Assembly: GCA_050012775.1 (NCBI GenBank)
Contig: JBEKGN010000007.1
Span: 96,636-160,635 of the forward strand
Reading direction: 5' to 3'
DNA: 64,000 nucleotides
Source of the DNA: Roseiarcus sp050012775
GTDB lineage: Bacteria; Pseudomonadota; Alphaproteobacteria; Rhizobiales; Beijerinckiaceae
Shown one piece after another: positions 16,400-24,886 of this stretch. How positions within the stretch are numbered: the first letter of the stretch is position 1; each line of letters starts with the position of its first letter. Below the pieces are notes generated by a model that saw only the letters and a program-made list of their open reading frames with translations, did not search any database and was not told the DNA's origin. A program made the position numbers and the translations under genes.

Positions 16400-18532
16400 A
16401 TGTCGGAAACGGGACTGAAGACGCGAGCGCCCCGCGTGAGGAAACGCATGCCCAGGAAATCTCCGGATCGCCCAACGAATCGGACGCGCGCGCGTCCGCT
16501 GCTTCGCGTTTCGGCGAAGGACTCGGTCTCGGCCTCGGCGCCGGCCCGTAAGCCCGCGGCCGGCAAAGCGAAGAAGTCCGCCGCCGCGCCCTCGGCCGCG
16601 CGGGCTCGAAAGGCCGCGCCGGCGAGCGCCGCCCCGCCCCTTCCCCGGAGCGAGGCCGTAGAGCCGGCGCCGCCGGCCGCGCCCGCGGCCTCGGCCGCGC
16701 CGAAAAAGGAAGCCGAGCCCGCGCGGACGGGCGAGGCCGGCGCGACGGAGCCTCGCGTCACGCCCCTGCCCAATATCGAGGCGCTCTCGCGCAACGTCGC
16801 CCGCCTTATCGAGGAAGGCGGCAAAGTGATCGCCGCCTATCTCAAGCCGCGCGAGGCGGGCGAGACCCAGTCGGAGTCCGGCGGCGAAATCGCCGATATC
16901 GTGACCGCGCTCGGCCGCGTCGCGGAATATTACGTCTCCGACGCGCAGCGCGCCTTCGAGGCGCAGGCGGCCCTCTCGACCCAATTCATCGATCTCTGGG
17001 GGACGACGCTGCGCCGGCTCCAAGGCGAGGACGCCGCGCCGGTCGCCTCGCCCGAAGTCGGCGACAAGCGCTTTGCCGATCCGGAATGGCGGTCGAACCC
17101 TTATTTCGACTTCATCAAGCAGGCCTATGTCCTGACGACGCGTTGGGCCGACGATCTCGTCCAGCGAGCCGAGGACATCGATCCTCACACAAGAGACAAG
17201 GCGCAGTTCTATCTGCGTCAGGTGACGAGCGCTCTGTCGCCTTCGAATTTCCTCGTCACCAATCCCGAACTGCTGCGCACGACGCTCGCCGAAAGCGGCG
17301 AGAATCTCGTGCGCGGGCTGCGCATGATGGCCGAAGACATCGCGGCCGGGCGCGGCAATCTGCGCATCCGTCAATCCGATGCGAGGAAATTCAAGCTCGG
17401 CGTCAATCTCGCCGCGACGCCCGGCAAGGTGATCTTCCGCAACGAACTGATCGAACTCATCCAATACGCGCCGACGACGCCGAGCGTGTACAAGCGGCCG
17501 CTGTTGATCGTGCCGCCGTGGATCAACAAGTTCTATGTGCTCGACCTCAATCCCGAAAAGTCCTTCATCCGCTGGGCTGTGGCGCAGGGCCTGACGGTGT
17601 TCGTCATCTCCTGGGTCAATCCCGACGAGCGCCACGCCGAGAAGGGCTTCGAAGCCTATATGCGCGAGGGGGTTTTCGCGGCGCTCGACGCGGTCGAGGC
17701 GGCGACGGGCGAGCGCGAGGTCGCCGCGATCGGCTATTGCGTCGGCGGCACGCTGCTGGCGATTGCGCTCGCCTTCATGGCCGAAATCGGCGACAAGCGC
17801 ATTGTCAGCGCGACATTCTTCACCACCCAGGTCGATTTCACCGACGCCGGCGATCTCAAGGTCTTCGTCGACGCCGAGCAGCTCAAGTCGATCGAGCGCA
17901 GAATGGCCGAAACCGGCTATCTCGACGGCGCGCACATGGCCAACGCCTTCAACATGCTCAGGCCCAACGATCTCATCTGGTCCTATTTCGTCAACAACTA
18001 CCTCAAGGGCAAGGAGCCGATGCCGTTCGACCTCCTGGTCTGGAACGCCGATTCGACGCGCATGCCCGCCGCCAATCACCGGTTCTACTTGCGTCACTGC
18101 TATCTCCAGAACGATCTGACCAAGGGCCGCATGACGATCGAGGGCAAAACGGTCGACCTCGCCAAAGTGACCATGCCGGTTTACGACTTGGCCACGCGCG
18201 AAGACCATATCGCGCCGGCCAAATCCGTCTTTACCGGCGCCAAGTTCTTTGGCGGTCCGGTGCGCTACGTGCTCGCCGGGTCCGGCCATATCGCGGGCGT
18301 GGTCAATCCCGCCGACAAGCCGAAATATCAGTATTGGACGGGCGGGCCGCCGAGCGGCGCGTTCGACGCCTGGCTCGACGCCGCTGAGGAGCACCCCGGC
18401 TCCTGGTGGGTCGACTGGGTCGAGTGGGTCACGGCGCAGGCGCCCGAAAGGGTCGCGCCGCGCGAGCCGGGCGCCGGCAAGCTGAAGCCGATCGGCGACG
18501 CGCCGGGGGACTATGTGCGGGTGCGGGTGTAA
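16400..18532 (+). CDS. phaC: Class I poly(3-hydroxyalkanoate) synthase
   Basis: A 710-residue PHA synthase that polymerises (R)-3-hydroxyacyl-CoA into storage granules. The alpha/beta-hydrolase core holds the modified lipase box 'GYCVGG' with nucleophile Cys447, the acid Asp602 in 'TREDHIAP', and the base His630 in 'GSGHIAG'. The PhaC N-terminal domain ('PEWRSNPYFDFIKQAYVL') is intact. Class I enzymes are usually about 590 residues; here a low-complexity Ala/Pro/Lys/Arg-rich N-terminus of about 115 residues makes up the difference. An ATG at 16448 would give a protein 16 residues shorter and leave most of the extension. No phaE or phaR is adjacent, which fits class I. A toxin-antitoxin pair follows directly. 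Confidence 0.95.
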   Translation: MSETGLKTRAPRVRKRMPRKSPDRPTNRTRARPLLRVSAKDSVSASAPARKPAAGKAKKSAAAPSAARARKAAPASAAPPLPRSEAVEPAPPAAPAASAAPKKEAEPARTGEAGATEPRVTPLPNIEALSRNVARLIEEGGKVIAAYLKPREAGETQSESGGEIADIVTALGRVAEYYVSDAQRAFEAQAALSTQFIDLWGTTLRRLQGEDAAPVASPEVGDKRFADPEWRSNPYFDFIKQAYVLTTRWADDLVQRAEDIDPHTRDKAQFYLRQVTSALSPSNFLVTNPELLRTTLAESGENLVRGLRMMAEDIAAGRGNLRIRQSDARKFKLGVNLAATPGKVIFRNELIELIQYAPTTPSVYKRPLLIVPPWINKFYVLDLNPEKSFIRWAVAQGLTVFVISWVNPDERHAEKGFEAYMREGVFAALDAVEAATGEREVAAIGYCVGGTLLAIALAFMAEIGDKRIVSATFFTTQVDFTDAGDLKVFVDAEQLKSIERRMAETGYLDGAHMANAFNMLRPNDLIWSYFVNNYLKGKEPMPFDLLVWNADSTRMPAANHRFYLRHCYLQNDLTKGRMTIEGKTVDLAKVTMPVYDLATREDHIAPAKSVFTGAKFFGGPVRYVLAGSGHIAGVVNPADKPKYQYWTGGPPSGAFDAWLDAAEEHPGSWWVDWVEWVTAQAPERVAPREPGAGKLKPIGDAPGDYVRVRV

Positions 18533-18572
18533 GGGTGGCCCGCGATGCGCGGGCTGCGCCGCACAATGGAAT

Positions 18573-18586
18573 ATTGTCTTGACAAT
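18573..18586. promoter_or_regulatory. Palindromic operator over a TTGACA -35 box
   Basis: ATTGTC-TT-GACAAT is a perfect palindrome, and its right half contains the consensus -35 element TTGACA (18579-18584). It lies 28 bases before the DUF1778 antitoxin start. Antitoxins of this type have an N-terminal ribbon-helix-helix that binds such sites and represses their own operon, so this is the probable autoregulatory operator. Confidence 0.65.
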
Positions 18587-18614
18587 GTCGGGCGCCGCCC
18601 TTAGTCCTCCCTTC

Positions 18615-18902
18615 ATGCCCATTCCGCGCACGAACCGAACGGAAAAGCTCGATCTCCGGCTCACCAAGACCGCCAAGCAGACCCTGCAGGCGGCGGCGAA
18701 GGCGGCGAGCAAGTCGGTCAGCGAATTCGTCATCGAAACCGCGCTGAGCGAAGCCGAGGAGCGGCTCGCCGACCGTCGGCTGTTCGCGCTGGACGCCGAG
18801 CGTTGGCGGGCTTTCCTCGCCGCGCTCGATGCGCCGCCGCGCCGCCATCCGCGCCTTCGGCGTCTGTTTCGCGAACCCTCCGTATTCGACCCCGAGCCGT
18901 GA
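18615..18902 (+). CDS. DUF1778 (TacA-like) antitoxin
   Basis: A 95-residue type II antitoxin. The first 45 residues form the DUF1778 ribbon-helix-helix ('RTEKLDLRLTKTAKQTLQAA' then 'SVSEFVIETALSEAEE'), and 'LDAERWRAFLAALDAPP' is the conserved toxin-wrapping C-terminal segment. The ATG at 18615 fits the family start; longer in-frame starts would overlap the operator. Its stop overlaps the toxin start by four bases (GTGA), the usual coupling in these operons. It should neutralise the GNAT toxin encoded next and repress the promoter. Confidence 0.88.
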   Translation: MPIPRTNRTEKLDLRLTKTAKQTLQAAAKAASKSVSEFVIETALSEAEERLADRRLFALDAERWRAFLAALDAPPRRHPRLRRLFREPSVFDPEP

Positions 18903-19402
18903 CGCCGGCGCCGCGCATCGAGAAGCTTCGTCGCACTCATGCGGTCGAAAGCTTCAACTGCGGCCAGCCGGAACTCGATCGCTTTCTTGTCCGTCACGCG
19001 CTCCAGGCGCAGCAGGCGAATTCCTCGCAGACTTACGTCGCTGTCAGCGGCGCGACTGTCGTCGGCTACACCACCTTCGTCGTCGGTCAGGTCGAACATG
19101 CCGACGCGCCGTCGCGCGTCGTCAAGGGCATGCCGCGCTATCCGATCCCGCTCCTGGTGTTGGCCCGGCTCGCCGTTCACCGAGAGTGGCAGGGCCGAGG
19201 GCTGGGCGCGGGACTCCTACGCGATGCGCTGGGCCGGACTTTGCAAGTCGCCGATATCGCCGGCGTCCGCGCGCTCGCCGTCCACGCGAAAGACGACGGG
19301 GCGGCCGCCTTCTATCGGCATTTCGGCTTCGTCGAGTCTCCCACCGACCCGCGTCATCTCTTCCTGTTGATCAAGGACATTCAAGCGGCGGCCGGCGTCT
19401 AG
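18899..19402 (+). CDS. GNAT-family toxin (TacT-like)
   Basis: A 167-residue GNAT acetyltransferase of the kind that acetylates the amino group of charged tRNAs and blocks translation. It starts 'IEKLRRTHAVESFNCGQPEL', typical of TacT/AtaT toxins, and has the acetyl-CoA loop 'VHREWQGRGLGAGLLRDAL' and the C-terminal 'AAAFYRHFGF'. The start is GTG inside the antitoxin stop (GTGA overlap). Toxin identity rests on family pattern and on the DUF1778 partner; the tRNA target is not predictable. Confidence 0.88.
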   Translation: MTPAPRIEKLRRTHAVESFNCGQPELDRFLVRHALQAQQANSSQTYVAVSGATVVGYTTFVVGQVEHADAPSRVVKGMPRYPIPLLVLARLAVHREWQGRGLGAGLLRDALGRTLQVADIAGVRALAVHAKDDGAAAFYRHFGFVESPTDPRHLFLLIKDIQAAAGV

Positions 19403-19458
19403 CCTCTCGCAATTTCCCGCGCCTCTGGTGTATGGACGTGTCGCAAGGAGCCTGAGCC

Positions 19459-20481
19459 ATGTCCAAGACGCCCCACCCCGCCCCCGCGCCGCGCCTCGAT
19501 CTCCCGCACCGCCCGCGCCGCAACCGCAAGGCCGAATGGGCGCGCCGCCTGGTCGCCGAGAACGTTGTGACCACAGCGGACCTGATCTGGCCGCTGTTCC
19601 TGATCGAGGGCGCCAAGACGCGCGTTCCCGTCGCGGCGATGCCGGGCGTCGACCGGCTCAGCGTCGACGAGGCGGTTCGCGAGGCCGAGCGCGCGGTCGC
19701 GCTGGACATTCCCGCGATCGCGTTCTTTCCCTATACGGAAGCGAGCCTCAAGGACGAGCACGGCAGCGAGGCGTTCAACGAGCAGAATCTCGTGTGCAAG
19801 GCGTGCCGCGCGATCAAGAGGGAATTTCCTCGGCTCGGCCTCGTCACCGACGTCGCGCTCGATCCCTACACCAGCCACGGCCACGACGGCGTGATGGCGG
19901 GCGAAACGATCCTCAACGACGAATCCGTCGCCGCGCTGGTGCGCCAGGCGCTCAATCAGGCGCGCGCCGGCGCCGACGTCATCGCGCCGTCCGACATGAT
20001 GGACGGGCGCGTCGGCGCCATCCGCGAGGCGCTGGACGCGGAAGGGTTCATCGACGTGCAGATCATGGCCTACGCCGCCAAATACGCCTCCGCGTTCTAT
20101 GGCCCGTTCCGCGACGCGGTCGGCTCGGCCGGCGCGCTCAAGGGCGACAAGCGCACCTATCAGATGGACCCCGCCAATTCCGACGAGGCGTTGCGCGAGG
20201 TGGAGCTCGACCTCGCCGAGGGCGCCGATATGGTGATGGTCAAGCCCGGCATGCCCTATCTCGACATCATCCGGCGCGTGAAGGACGAATTCGGCGCGCC
20301 GACCTTCGCCTATCAGGTCAGCGGCGAATATTCGATGATCATGGCCGCCGCGCAGAACGGTTGGCTCGACGGCGACAAGGCGATGATGGAAAGCCTGATG
20401 GCGTTCAAGCGCGCCGGCGCCGACGGCGTGCTGACCTATTTCGCGCCGCGGGCGGCGGAGAAGCTGAGGACGCGAAGCTGA
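19459..20481 (+). CDS. hemB: Porphobilinogen synthase (delta-aminolevulinate dehydratase)
   Basis: A 340-residue cytoplasmic enzyme that condenses two 5-aminolevulinates to porphobilinogen in heme and tetrapyrrole synthesis. The two active-site lysines are in 'AYAAKYASAFYGPFR' and 'MVMVKPGMPYLD'. The metal region reads 'VTDVALDPYTSHGHDG', with Asp/Ala in place of the zinc cysteines, which marks the Mg-dependent type usual in alphaproteobacteria. 'RLRRNRK'-like basic residues near the start are also family-typical. It is 56 bases after the GNAT toxin gene and likely has its own promoter. Confidence 0.96.
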   Translation: MSKTPHPAPAPRLDLPHRPRRNRKAEWARRLVAENVVTTADLIWPLFLIEGAKTRVPVAAMPGVDRLSVDEAVREAERAVALDIPAIAFFPYTEASLKDEHGSEAFNEQNLVCKACRAIKREFPRLGLVTDVALDPYTSHGHDGVMAGETILNDESVAALVRQALNQARAGADVIAPSDMMDGRVGAIREALDAEGFIDVQIMAYAAKYASAFYGPFRDAVGSAGALKGDKRTYQMDPANSDEALREVELDLAEGADMVMVKPGMPYLDIIRRVKDEFGAPTFAYQVSGEYSMIMAAAQNGWLDGDKAMMESLMAFKRAGADGVLTYFAPRAAEKLRTRS

Positions 20482-20517
20482 ACGCCGCGGCCTCGGGATC
20501 GAATCGTCGCGAAGCGG

Positions 20518-22080
20518 TCAATTGACGGACCGCTCCTTGCCCGCCCAATAGGGCCTGCGCAGCTCGGTCTTGAGGATCTTGCCGGCCCCCGACACCGGAA
20601 GCGGCTCATTGCGAATGGTGATGCTGCGCGGACATTTGTAATGGGCGATCAGCGTCCGGCAATGCGCTATGATGGCTTCGGCGGTCGGCGAGGTCCCCGG
20701 CTTCGGGCGCACGACGGCATGGACAATCTCCCCCCATTGTTCGTCGGGTATGCCGATCACCGCGCATTCCGCGACATCGCGATGCTGGTAGACCGCCTGC
20801 TCGACTTCCGCGGAATAGACGTTCTCGCCGCCGGAAATGATCATGTCCTTCAATCGGTCGACGACGAACAGAAATCCGTCCTCGTCCATCAGGCCGCCGT
20901 CGCCGGTGTGCAGCCATCCATTGCGCAGCGTGCGCGCCGTCAACTCCGGCTGGTTCCAATAGCCGAGCATCACATTGTCGCCGCGCCCGCATATTTCGCC
21001 GACCACGCCGCGCGGAACCTCGTTGTCGTTCTCGTCGTGGATGCGAACCTCGCAGCCGAGCGCCGCGCGGCCGGCCGACTTCAAGCGACCGGCCTTCGGA
21101 CCTTCGAGCGCATGGCATTGGCGCGGCAGGAAGGTCATGCAAGGCGCGGCCTCCGATTGGCCGTAGGCCTGCACGAAACGGGTATGCGGCAGGACTTCGA
21201 GGGCGCGGCGAATGACCGATTCCGGCATTGGCGAAGCCCCGTAGAACATCGTAGTGAGCGACGACGTGTCGGTCTGCGCGACGTTCGGATTGTGAACGAC
21301 CAGGTTGATCATCGTCGGCACGCAAAGCGAGTGGGTGACGCGAAGTCTCGCGACGGTTTCGAGAAACAGGCCGGGTTCGAAGCGCGGCGCGAAGACGTGC
21401 TTGCCGCCGGCCGCGGTCGCCAGGAAGGTCGCCGCGCCATCGGCGAGATGGAACATCGGCGCGGCGTGCAGGAAGACCGTGTCCTCGCCGAACTCGAATT
21501 CGGCCGCGCAGTTGAGCGCATTGGCGACGATGTTGCGATGGCTCAGCATCACGCCCTTCGATCGTCCGGTCGTTCCGCCGGTGTAGAATATGCCGGCGAG
21601 ATCGTCGCCGCGACGGCCCGCGTCCGCTATCGGAGCGCCCGTGGCGACGAGGTCCTCGAAAGCGAGAATTCCCGGAGGCGCATCGCCGCCGCCGACGCGC
21701 ACGATATGGCGAAGGCCGGGGGCGTGCGGCCGGAAATCGCCCAGCGCGGGGAAAAAGGCGTCGTCGATGAAAAGCCCGGAGCAGCCCGAATCCGTAAGCC
21801 AGAAGGCTATTTCCGGCGGGGCGAGCCGCGTGTTGATGGGAACGAAGACGAACCCGCCCCAGGCCATGGCGAAAAAATATTCGAGATAGCGGTCCGAATT
21901 GAGCGACAGCATGCCGATGCGATCGCCGGGCTTGTAGCCGAGCGCCGCGAGCGCTCCCGCCAAAGCCGCAACGCGCGTCTCGAATTCGCGCCAGGTCCTG
22001 GCGCGCGCCTCGCATTCCGTCGCGATGCTCCCCCCGCGCGTCTGCACGGCGCGCCGCAAAAATTGCGTGATCTGAACCAC
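20518..22080 (-). CDS. AMP-dependent acyl-CoA synthetase
   Basis: A protein of about 520 residues of the ANL superfamily (fatty-acyl-CoA ligase type). The P-loop-like A3 motif is 'YTGGTTGRSKGVMLSHRN', followed by 'YGQSEAAP' (A5), 'GDGGLMDEDGFLFVVDRLKD' (A7-A8) and the C-terminal catalytic lysine in 'PVSGAGKILKTELR'. It should activate a fatty or related carboxylic acid with ATP and CoA. The frame is open to 22185, but I prefer the GTG at 22080 because GAGGGG lies just ahead and homologues begin at this 'VQITQFLRRA' segment. It is convergent with hemB. Confidence 0.88.
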   Translation of the reverse strand: MVQITQFLRRAVQTRGGSIATECEARARTWREFETRVAALAGALAALGYKPGDRIGMLSLNSDRYLEYFFAMAWGGFVFVPINTRLAPPEIAFWLTDSGCSGLFIDDAFFPALGDFRPHAPGLRHIVRVGGGDAPPGILAFEDLVATGAPIADAGRRGDDLAGIFYTGGTTGRSKGVMLSHRNIVANALNCAAEFEFGEDTVFLHAAPMFHLADGAATFLATAAGGKHVFAPRFEPGLFLETVARLRVTHSLCVPTMINLVVHNPNVAQTDTSSLTTMFYGASPMPESVIRRALEVLPHTRFVQAYGQSEAAPCMTFLPRQCHALEGPKAGRLKSAGRAALGCEVRIHDENDNEVPRGVVGEICGRGDNVMLGYWNQPELTARTLRNGWLHTGDGGLMDEDGFLFVVDRLKDMIISGGENVYSAEVEQAVYQHRDVAECAVIGIPDEQWGEIVHAVVRPKPGTSPTAEAIIAHCRTLIAHYKCPRSITIRNEPLPVSGAGKILKTELRRPYWAGKERSVN

Positions 22081-22193
22081 GTCCCCTCCCCTACGGCCCA
22101 ACCGCCGCTTCTCGCCTCCCCCCGACAGCCCCGAGAACGAGCGCGTCTTCAGTCTCATGCTGCTTCGAGCGGGCGCTTGTGCCAAGCCTAAAT

Positions 22194-22256
22194 GACGGTA
22201 CGGCTTGCGGATCGACCTTGCGGCGCGAGAGGCGTCGCCATGATCGCCGTACCGCC
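22194..22256. repeat. Inverted repeat with 11-base arms
   Basis: The arms 22194-22204 (GACGGTACGGC) and 22246-22256 (GCCGTACCGCC) pair with one mismatch across a 41-base loop. It lies between the cytochrome c stop and the acyl-CoA synthetase start on the minus strand and may end the cytochrome transcript or act as a dispersed repeat. Confidence 0.4.
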
Positions 22257-22276
22257 GACTCCTATTTTGGCGACAT

Positions 22277-22639
22277 TCAAGGCTTCTTGCGCAGACTCAA
22301 GAGATAGGCCGCCACCTGATTGATTTGAGAGTCGAGCAACTGGGGGTTCGGCATGCCGCTCTTGGCGCCGACGCTCCGATGCGTCGTATTGAGAAAGACC
22401 CGCAATGAGTCGGCGCTGATGTCGGGACCCTGAGCGATCGATGCGAACGACCGCGCCGGCGGCTGTAGGAAGGGCCCGGCTTCCTGATCGCTCGCGGCCA
22501 AGTGGCAATACGCGCAAATCTCGAGCGCCAGGCGATGACCATGCTGGATGTCGACGGACACGCCCGCTTCCTCAGCGCAGGCTGAACTGACGACAAAACC
22601 GAGCGCGACAAGCCAGGCCGAGGCAATTCGTATTCGCAT
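22277..22639 (-). CDS. Small periplasmic monoheme cytochrome c
   Basis: A 120-residue class I cytochrome c. A signal peptide covers residues 1-22, the heme-binding motif Cys-Ala-Tyr-Cys-His is at residues 42-46, and the distal ligand is probably the Met in 'SGMPNPQLLDSQINQVAAYL'. That late segment is the typical final helix. It would carry electrons in the periplasm. It is followed by the acyl-CoA synthetase gene, with nothing nearby to show its redox partner; it is unlike the diheme cytochromes at 47-50 kb. Confidence 0.88.
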   Translation of the reverse strand: MRIRIASAWLVALGFVVSSACAEEAGVSVDIQHGHRLALEICAYCHLAASDQEAGPFLQPPARSFASIAQGPDISADSLRVFLNTTHRSVGAKSGMPNPQLLDSQINQVAAYLLSLRKKP

Positions 22640-22978
22640 TCGCGATCTCCCACTGAACTACGCGTTCGGGACGCCGCATAAATCGCCGATCCGCGCTTCG
22701 GGCGCCCGCCTGTTTCAACGCCGCTCCCGCCGCCGCGCCAACCCGCGTCGACAATAAACTCTTCCGTCGCGCTATTCCATGACGGCGCTGGGGTCGACAG
22801 CCGCAGGCGCCGCGGGCTTCAAACGTCCAAGTCCGCCAGGGCGGCGGATTCGCCCACGCCATGTCCGAGCCGATCGCGCTCCGTCAGGGCCAGCATCGCG
22901 TCGCTTAGGACTCGCCGGGAAATAACCGCGCCGGGCGGGCGCCTTTCCTTCCGCCTCGACCTGCGCAACTCTGCGCCG
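22640..22978. other. Divergent intergenic region, no gene seen
   Basis: These 339 bases separate the cytochrome gene (minus) from the permease gene (plus). The part near 22640-22700 is AT-richer and probably holds the cytochrome promoter. Frames that are open across it look like by-products of high GC, and I saw no RNA or repeat. Confidence 0.5.
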
Positions 22979-24289
22979 GTGATCCGCCGCCTCGCCTTCC
23001 CAGTAATCTGTCTTGCGCTCGCCGCCTGCGCGACCCTGGTCGAGACCGATCAGGCGCGTCTGTGCCGCATGGCGCTGCCGGCGCTGGCGCCGCCCGACGC
23101 GATCGTCACGATCGTGAAGCAGCGCGAATTCCCTGATGGCCGCGGCCTGCGCGTCGACTATCGCCTGAGCGGCCTCGACGCGCCGGCTGAGGCGCGCTTC
23201 GCCGAATGCCGCTTCCGCTCGCCTGGGCGCCCGAAACGCTCGCAGGACCTGGTCGCTCTGACGACCGACGACGGGCCGCTTTCGGACGTCCGGCTCGCCA
23301 TCCTCGTGCGCTACTGGCTGGCGACGCCCGACGCGCGCGCCGCCGATCCCGCGCCGCTCGGCGACGTCAGCGCCCTGCCGACGCTGCCGCCGGCCCTCGC
23401 CTATGCGCTGCAGCAGACGATCAACGGCCTGCCCCTGGCAGCGGTCTACGCCCTGCTCGCCGCCGCCTATTCGCTGGTCTACGGACTGGTCGGGCGGATC
23501 AACCTCGCCTTCGGCGAAATCGCGGCGGCGGGCGGCTACGCCGCGGCGCTCGGCGCCATCCTCACCGCGGCGCAGGCGCCCGCGACGATCCTCGCCGTGG
23601 CCCTGACCTTCGGCGCCGCCACGGCGGCGTTCTGGGGCGTCGCCTCGAGCCGCTGGGTCTTTCAGCCGCTGCATCGCGCGAGCGGCCAACAGGCGCTGAT
23701 CGCGTCGATCGGCCTCGCGCTGTTCCTGCAGGAATTCCTTCGCCTGACCCAGGGCGATCGGCCGAATTGGGTCAGCCCGATCCTCAACGCGCCGTTTGGC
23801 GTCGCGCGCTCTGGCGATTTCATCGTCACGACGGCGCCGAACGCGCTGCTCGCCGGGGCTTTCGCGCTCCTCGCCGGCCTGGCTCTGGTCCTCCTCATGC
23901 GCCGGAGCCGCTTCGGGCGCCGCTGGCGCGCCTATGCCGACGATTCGCTCGGCGCCCGGCTGTTCGGCGTCAGCCCGCGCGCGATCTTCGGCCAGACCTT
24001 CGCGCTCGCCAGCGCCTTCGCCGGCCTCTCCGGATTTGTCATGACGATGTATTACGGCTCGGTCGGCTATGGCGCGGCGACGGCGCTCGGGCTCAAGGCG
24101 CTGATCGCCGCCATTCTCGGCGGCGTCGGCTCGATCCCCGGCGCCTTCGTCGGCGGCTTCGTCGTCGGCGCCTTCGAAGCGGTCTGGTCGACCTATTTCG
24201 CCATCGATTATCGCGACGTCGCGGTGTTCAGCCTGCTCGCGATCGTCCTCGTGCTGCGGCCGGGAGGCATCCTCGGCGTGCGCCCTTGA
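22979..24289 (+). CDS. LivH-like ABC permease with extra N-terminal lipoprotein-like domain
   Basis: A 436-residue protein. Residues from about 140 onward match a LivH/UrtB-type branched-chain amino acid (or urea) ABC transporter permease: 'INGLPLAAVYALLAAAYSLVYGLVGRINLAFGEI', many helices, and the C-terminal 'ALIAAILGGVGSIPGAFVGG'. The first 135 residues are unusual: a signal-like helix ending in Leu-Ala-Ala-Cys and a soluble domain with two further cysteines. No ATPase, second permease or binding protein is adjacent, so it is an orphan half-transporter here. The start is GTG and the ribosome site is weak. An RDD protein gene follows 65 bases later. Confidence 0.82.
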   Translation: MIRRLAFPVICLALAACATLVETDQARLCRMALPALAPPDAIVTIVKQREFPDGRGLRVDYRLSGLDAPAEARFAECRFRSPGRPKRSQDLVALTTDDGPLSDVRLAILVRYWLATPDARAADPAPLGDVSALPTLPPALAYALQQTINGLPLAAVYALLAAAYSLVYGLVGRINLAFGEIAAAGGYAAALGAILTAAQAPATILAVALTFGAATAAFWGVASSRWVFQPLHRASGQQALIASIGLALFLQEFLRLTQGDRPNWVSPILNAPFGVARSGDFIVTTAPNALLAGAFALLAGLALVLLMRRSRFGRRWRAYADDSLGARLFGVSPRAIFGQTFALASAFAGLSGFVMTMYYGSVGYGAATALGLKALIAAILGGVGSIPGAFVGGFVVGAFEAVWSTYFAIDYRDVAVFSLLAIVLVLRPGGILGVRP

Positions 24290-24354
24290 CTGGCCCCGCG
24301 CGCCCCCCACATCGTGAAGGCGCAGCTCGCGAAAAAGCCTCGAGGAGGCCCGCC

Positions 24355-24792
24355 ATGACCAACGTTTTGACCGCCCCGACGCTGCGCGCCGACGCCTTTT
24401 CGGGCGTGCGCACGCGCCGCATCCTCGCGCTGGCGCTGGATCTCGTCCTCGTCTCCGTGCTCGCGGCGCTGCTTTGGCTCGCGCTGTTGATCCTGACGCT
24501 GGGGCTGTCGTTGTTCTTCCTGCCGCCCTTGTTCCCGCTGGTCGCGTTCTTCTACAACGGCCTGACCGTCTCCGGCGCGAAAATGGCGACGCCGGGCATG
24601 CGCGCGATGGACCTGGAGATGCGCATGCACGACACCGGCGCGCGCGTTCCCTTCGTCAACGCCGCCGCGCATGCGTTGTTTTTCTATCTCAGCTGGTTTT
24701 TCCCGCCGCTCTTCCTCGTTTCCCTGATCGATTCCGAGAAACGCTGCCTGCACGACATCCTCGCCGACGTGACGCTGGTCCGCCGGATGTAA
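24355..24792 (+). CDS. RDD-family membrane protein
   Basis: A 145-residue inner-membrane protein of the RDD family. The Arg and Asp of the first motif are in 'RRILALALDLVLVSVL', then come a second helix, 'ATPGMRAMDLEMR' (the T/PG-R-K-like loop), a third helix, and the closing 'CLHDILADVTLV' with the paired aspartates. The start ATG follows a strong GAGGAGG. The family's function is mostly unknown (some members are ion exchangers). It probably shares a transcript with the permease gene upstream. Confidence 0.88.
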   Translation: MTNVLTAPTLRADAFSGVRTRRILALALDLVLVSVLAALLWLALLILTLGLSLFFLPPLFPLVAFFYNGLTVSGAKMATPGMRAMDLEMRMHDTGARVPFVNAAAHALFFYLSWFFPPLFLVSLIDSEKRCLHDILADVTLVRRM

Positions 24793-24886
24793 TTTTTCGC
24801 AGGAATTTTTGCGCATGGCCATTCCCGTCGGGCGCGATCCGGCTTAGCTTTGCGTTTTCTTGCGACGCCCTGAGGAGTGCGAAAGC

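Noticed and set aside
16352..19180. 942-codon open frame on the minus strand across phaC and the TA module
   Set aside because: It is antisense to the clearly identified PHA synthase, with intact Cys-Asp-His triad, and its translation is low-complexity Arg/Gly/Asp; long antisense frames are expected at this GC content.
22772..24310. 512-codon frame antisense to the permease gene
   Set aside because: Composition is Arg/Glu/Asp/Gln-rich without hydrophobic core; the plus-strand permease with its helices is real.
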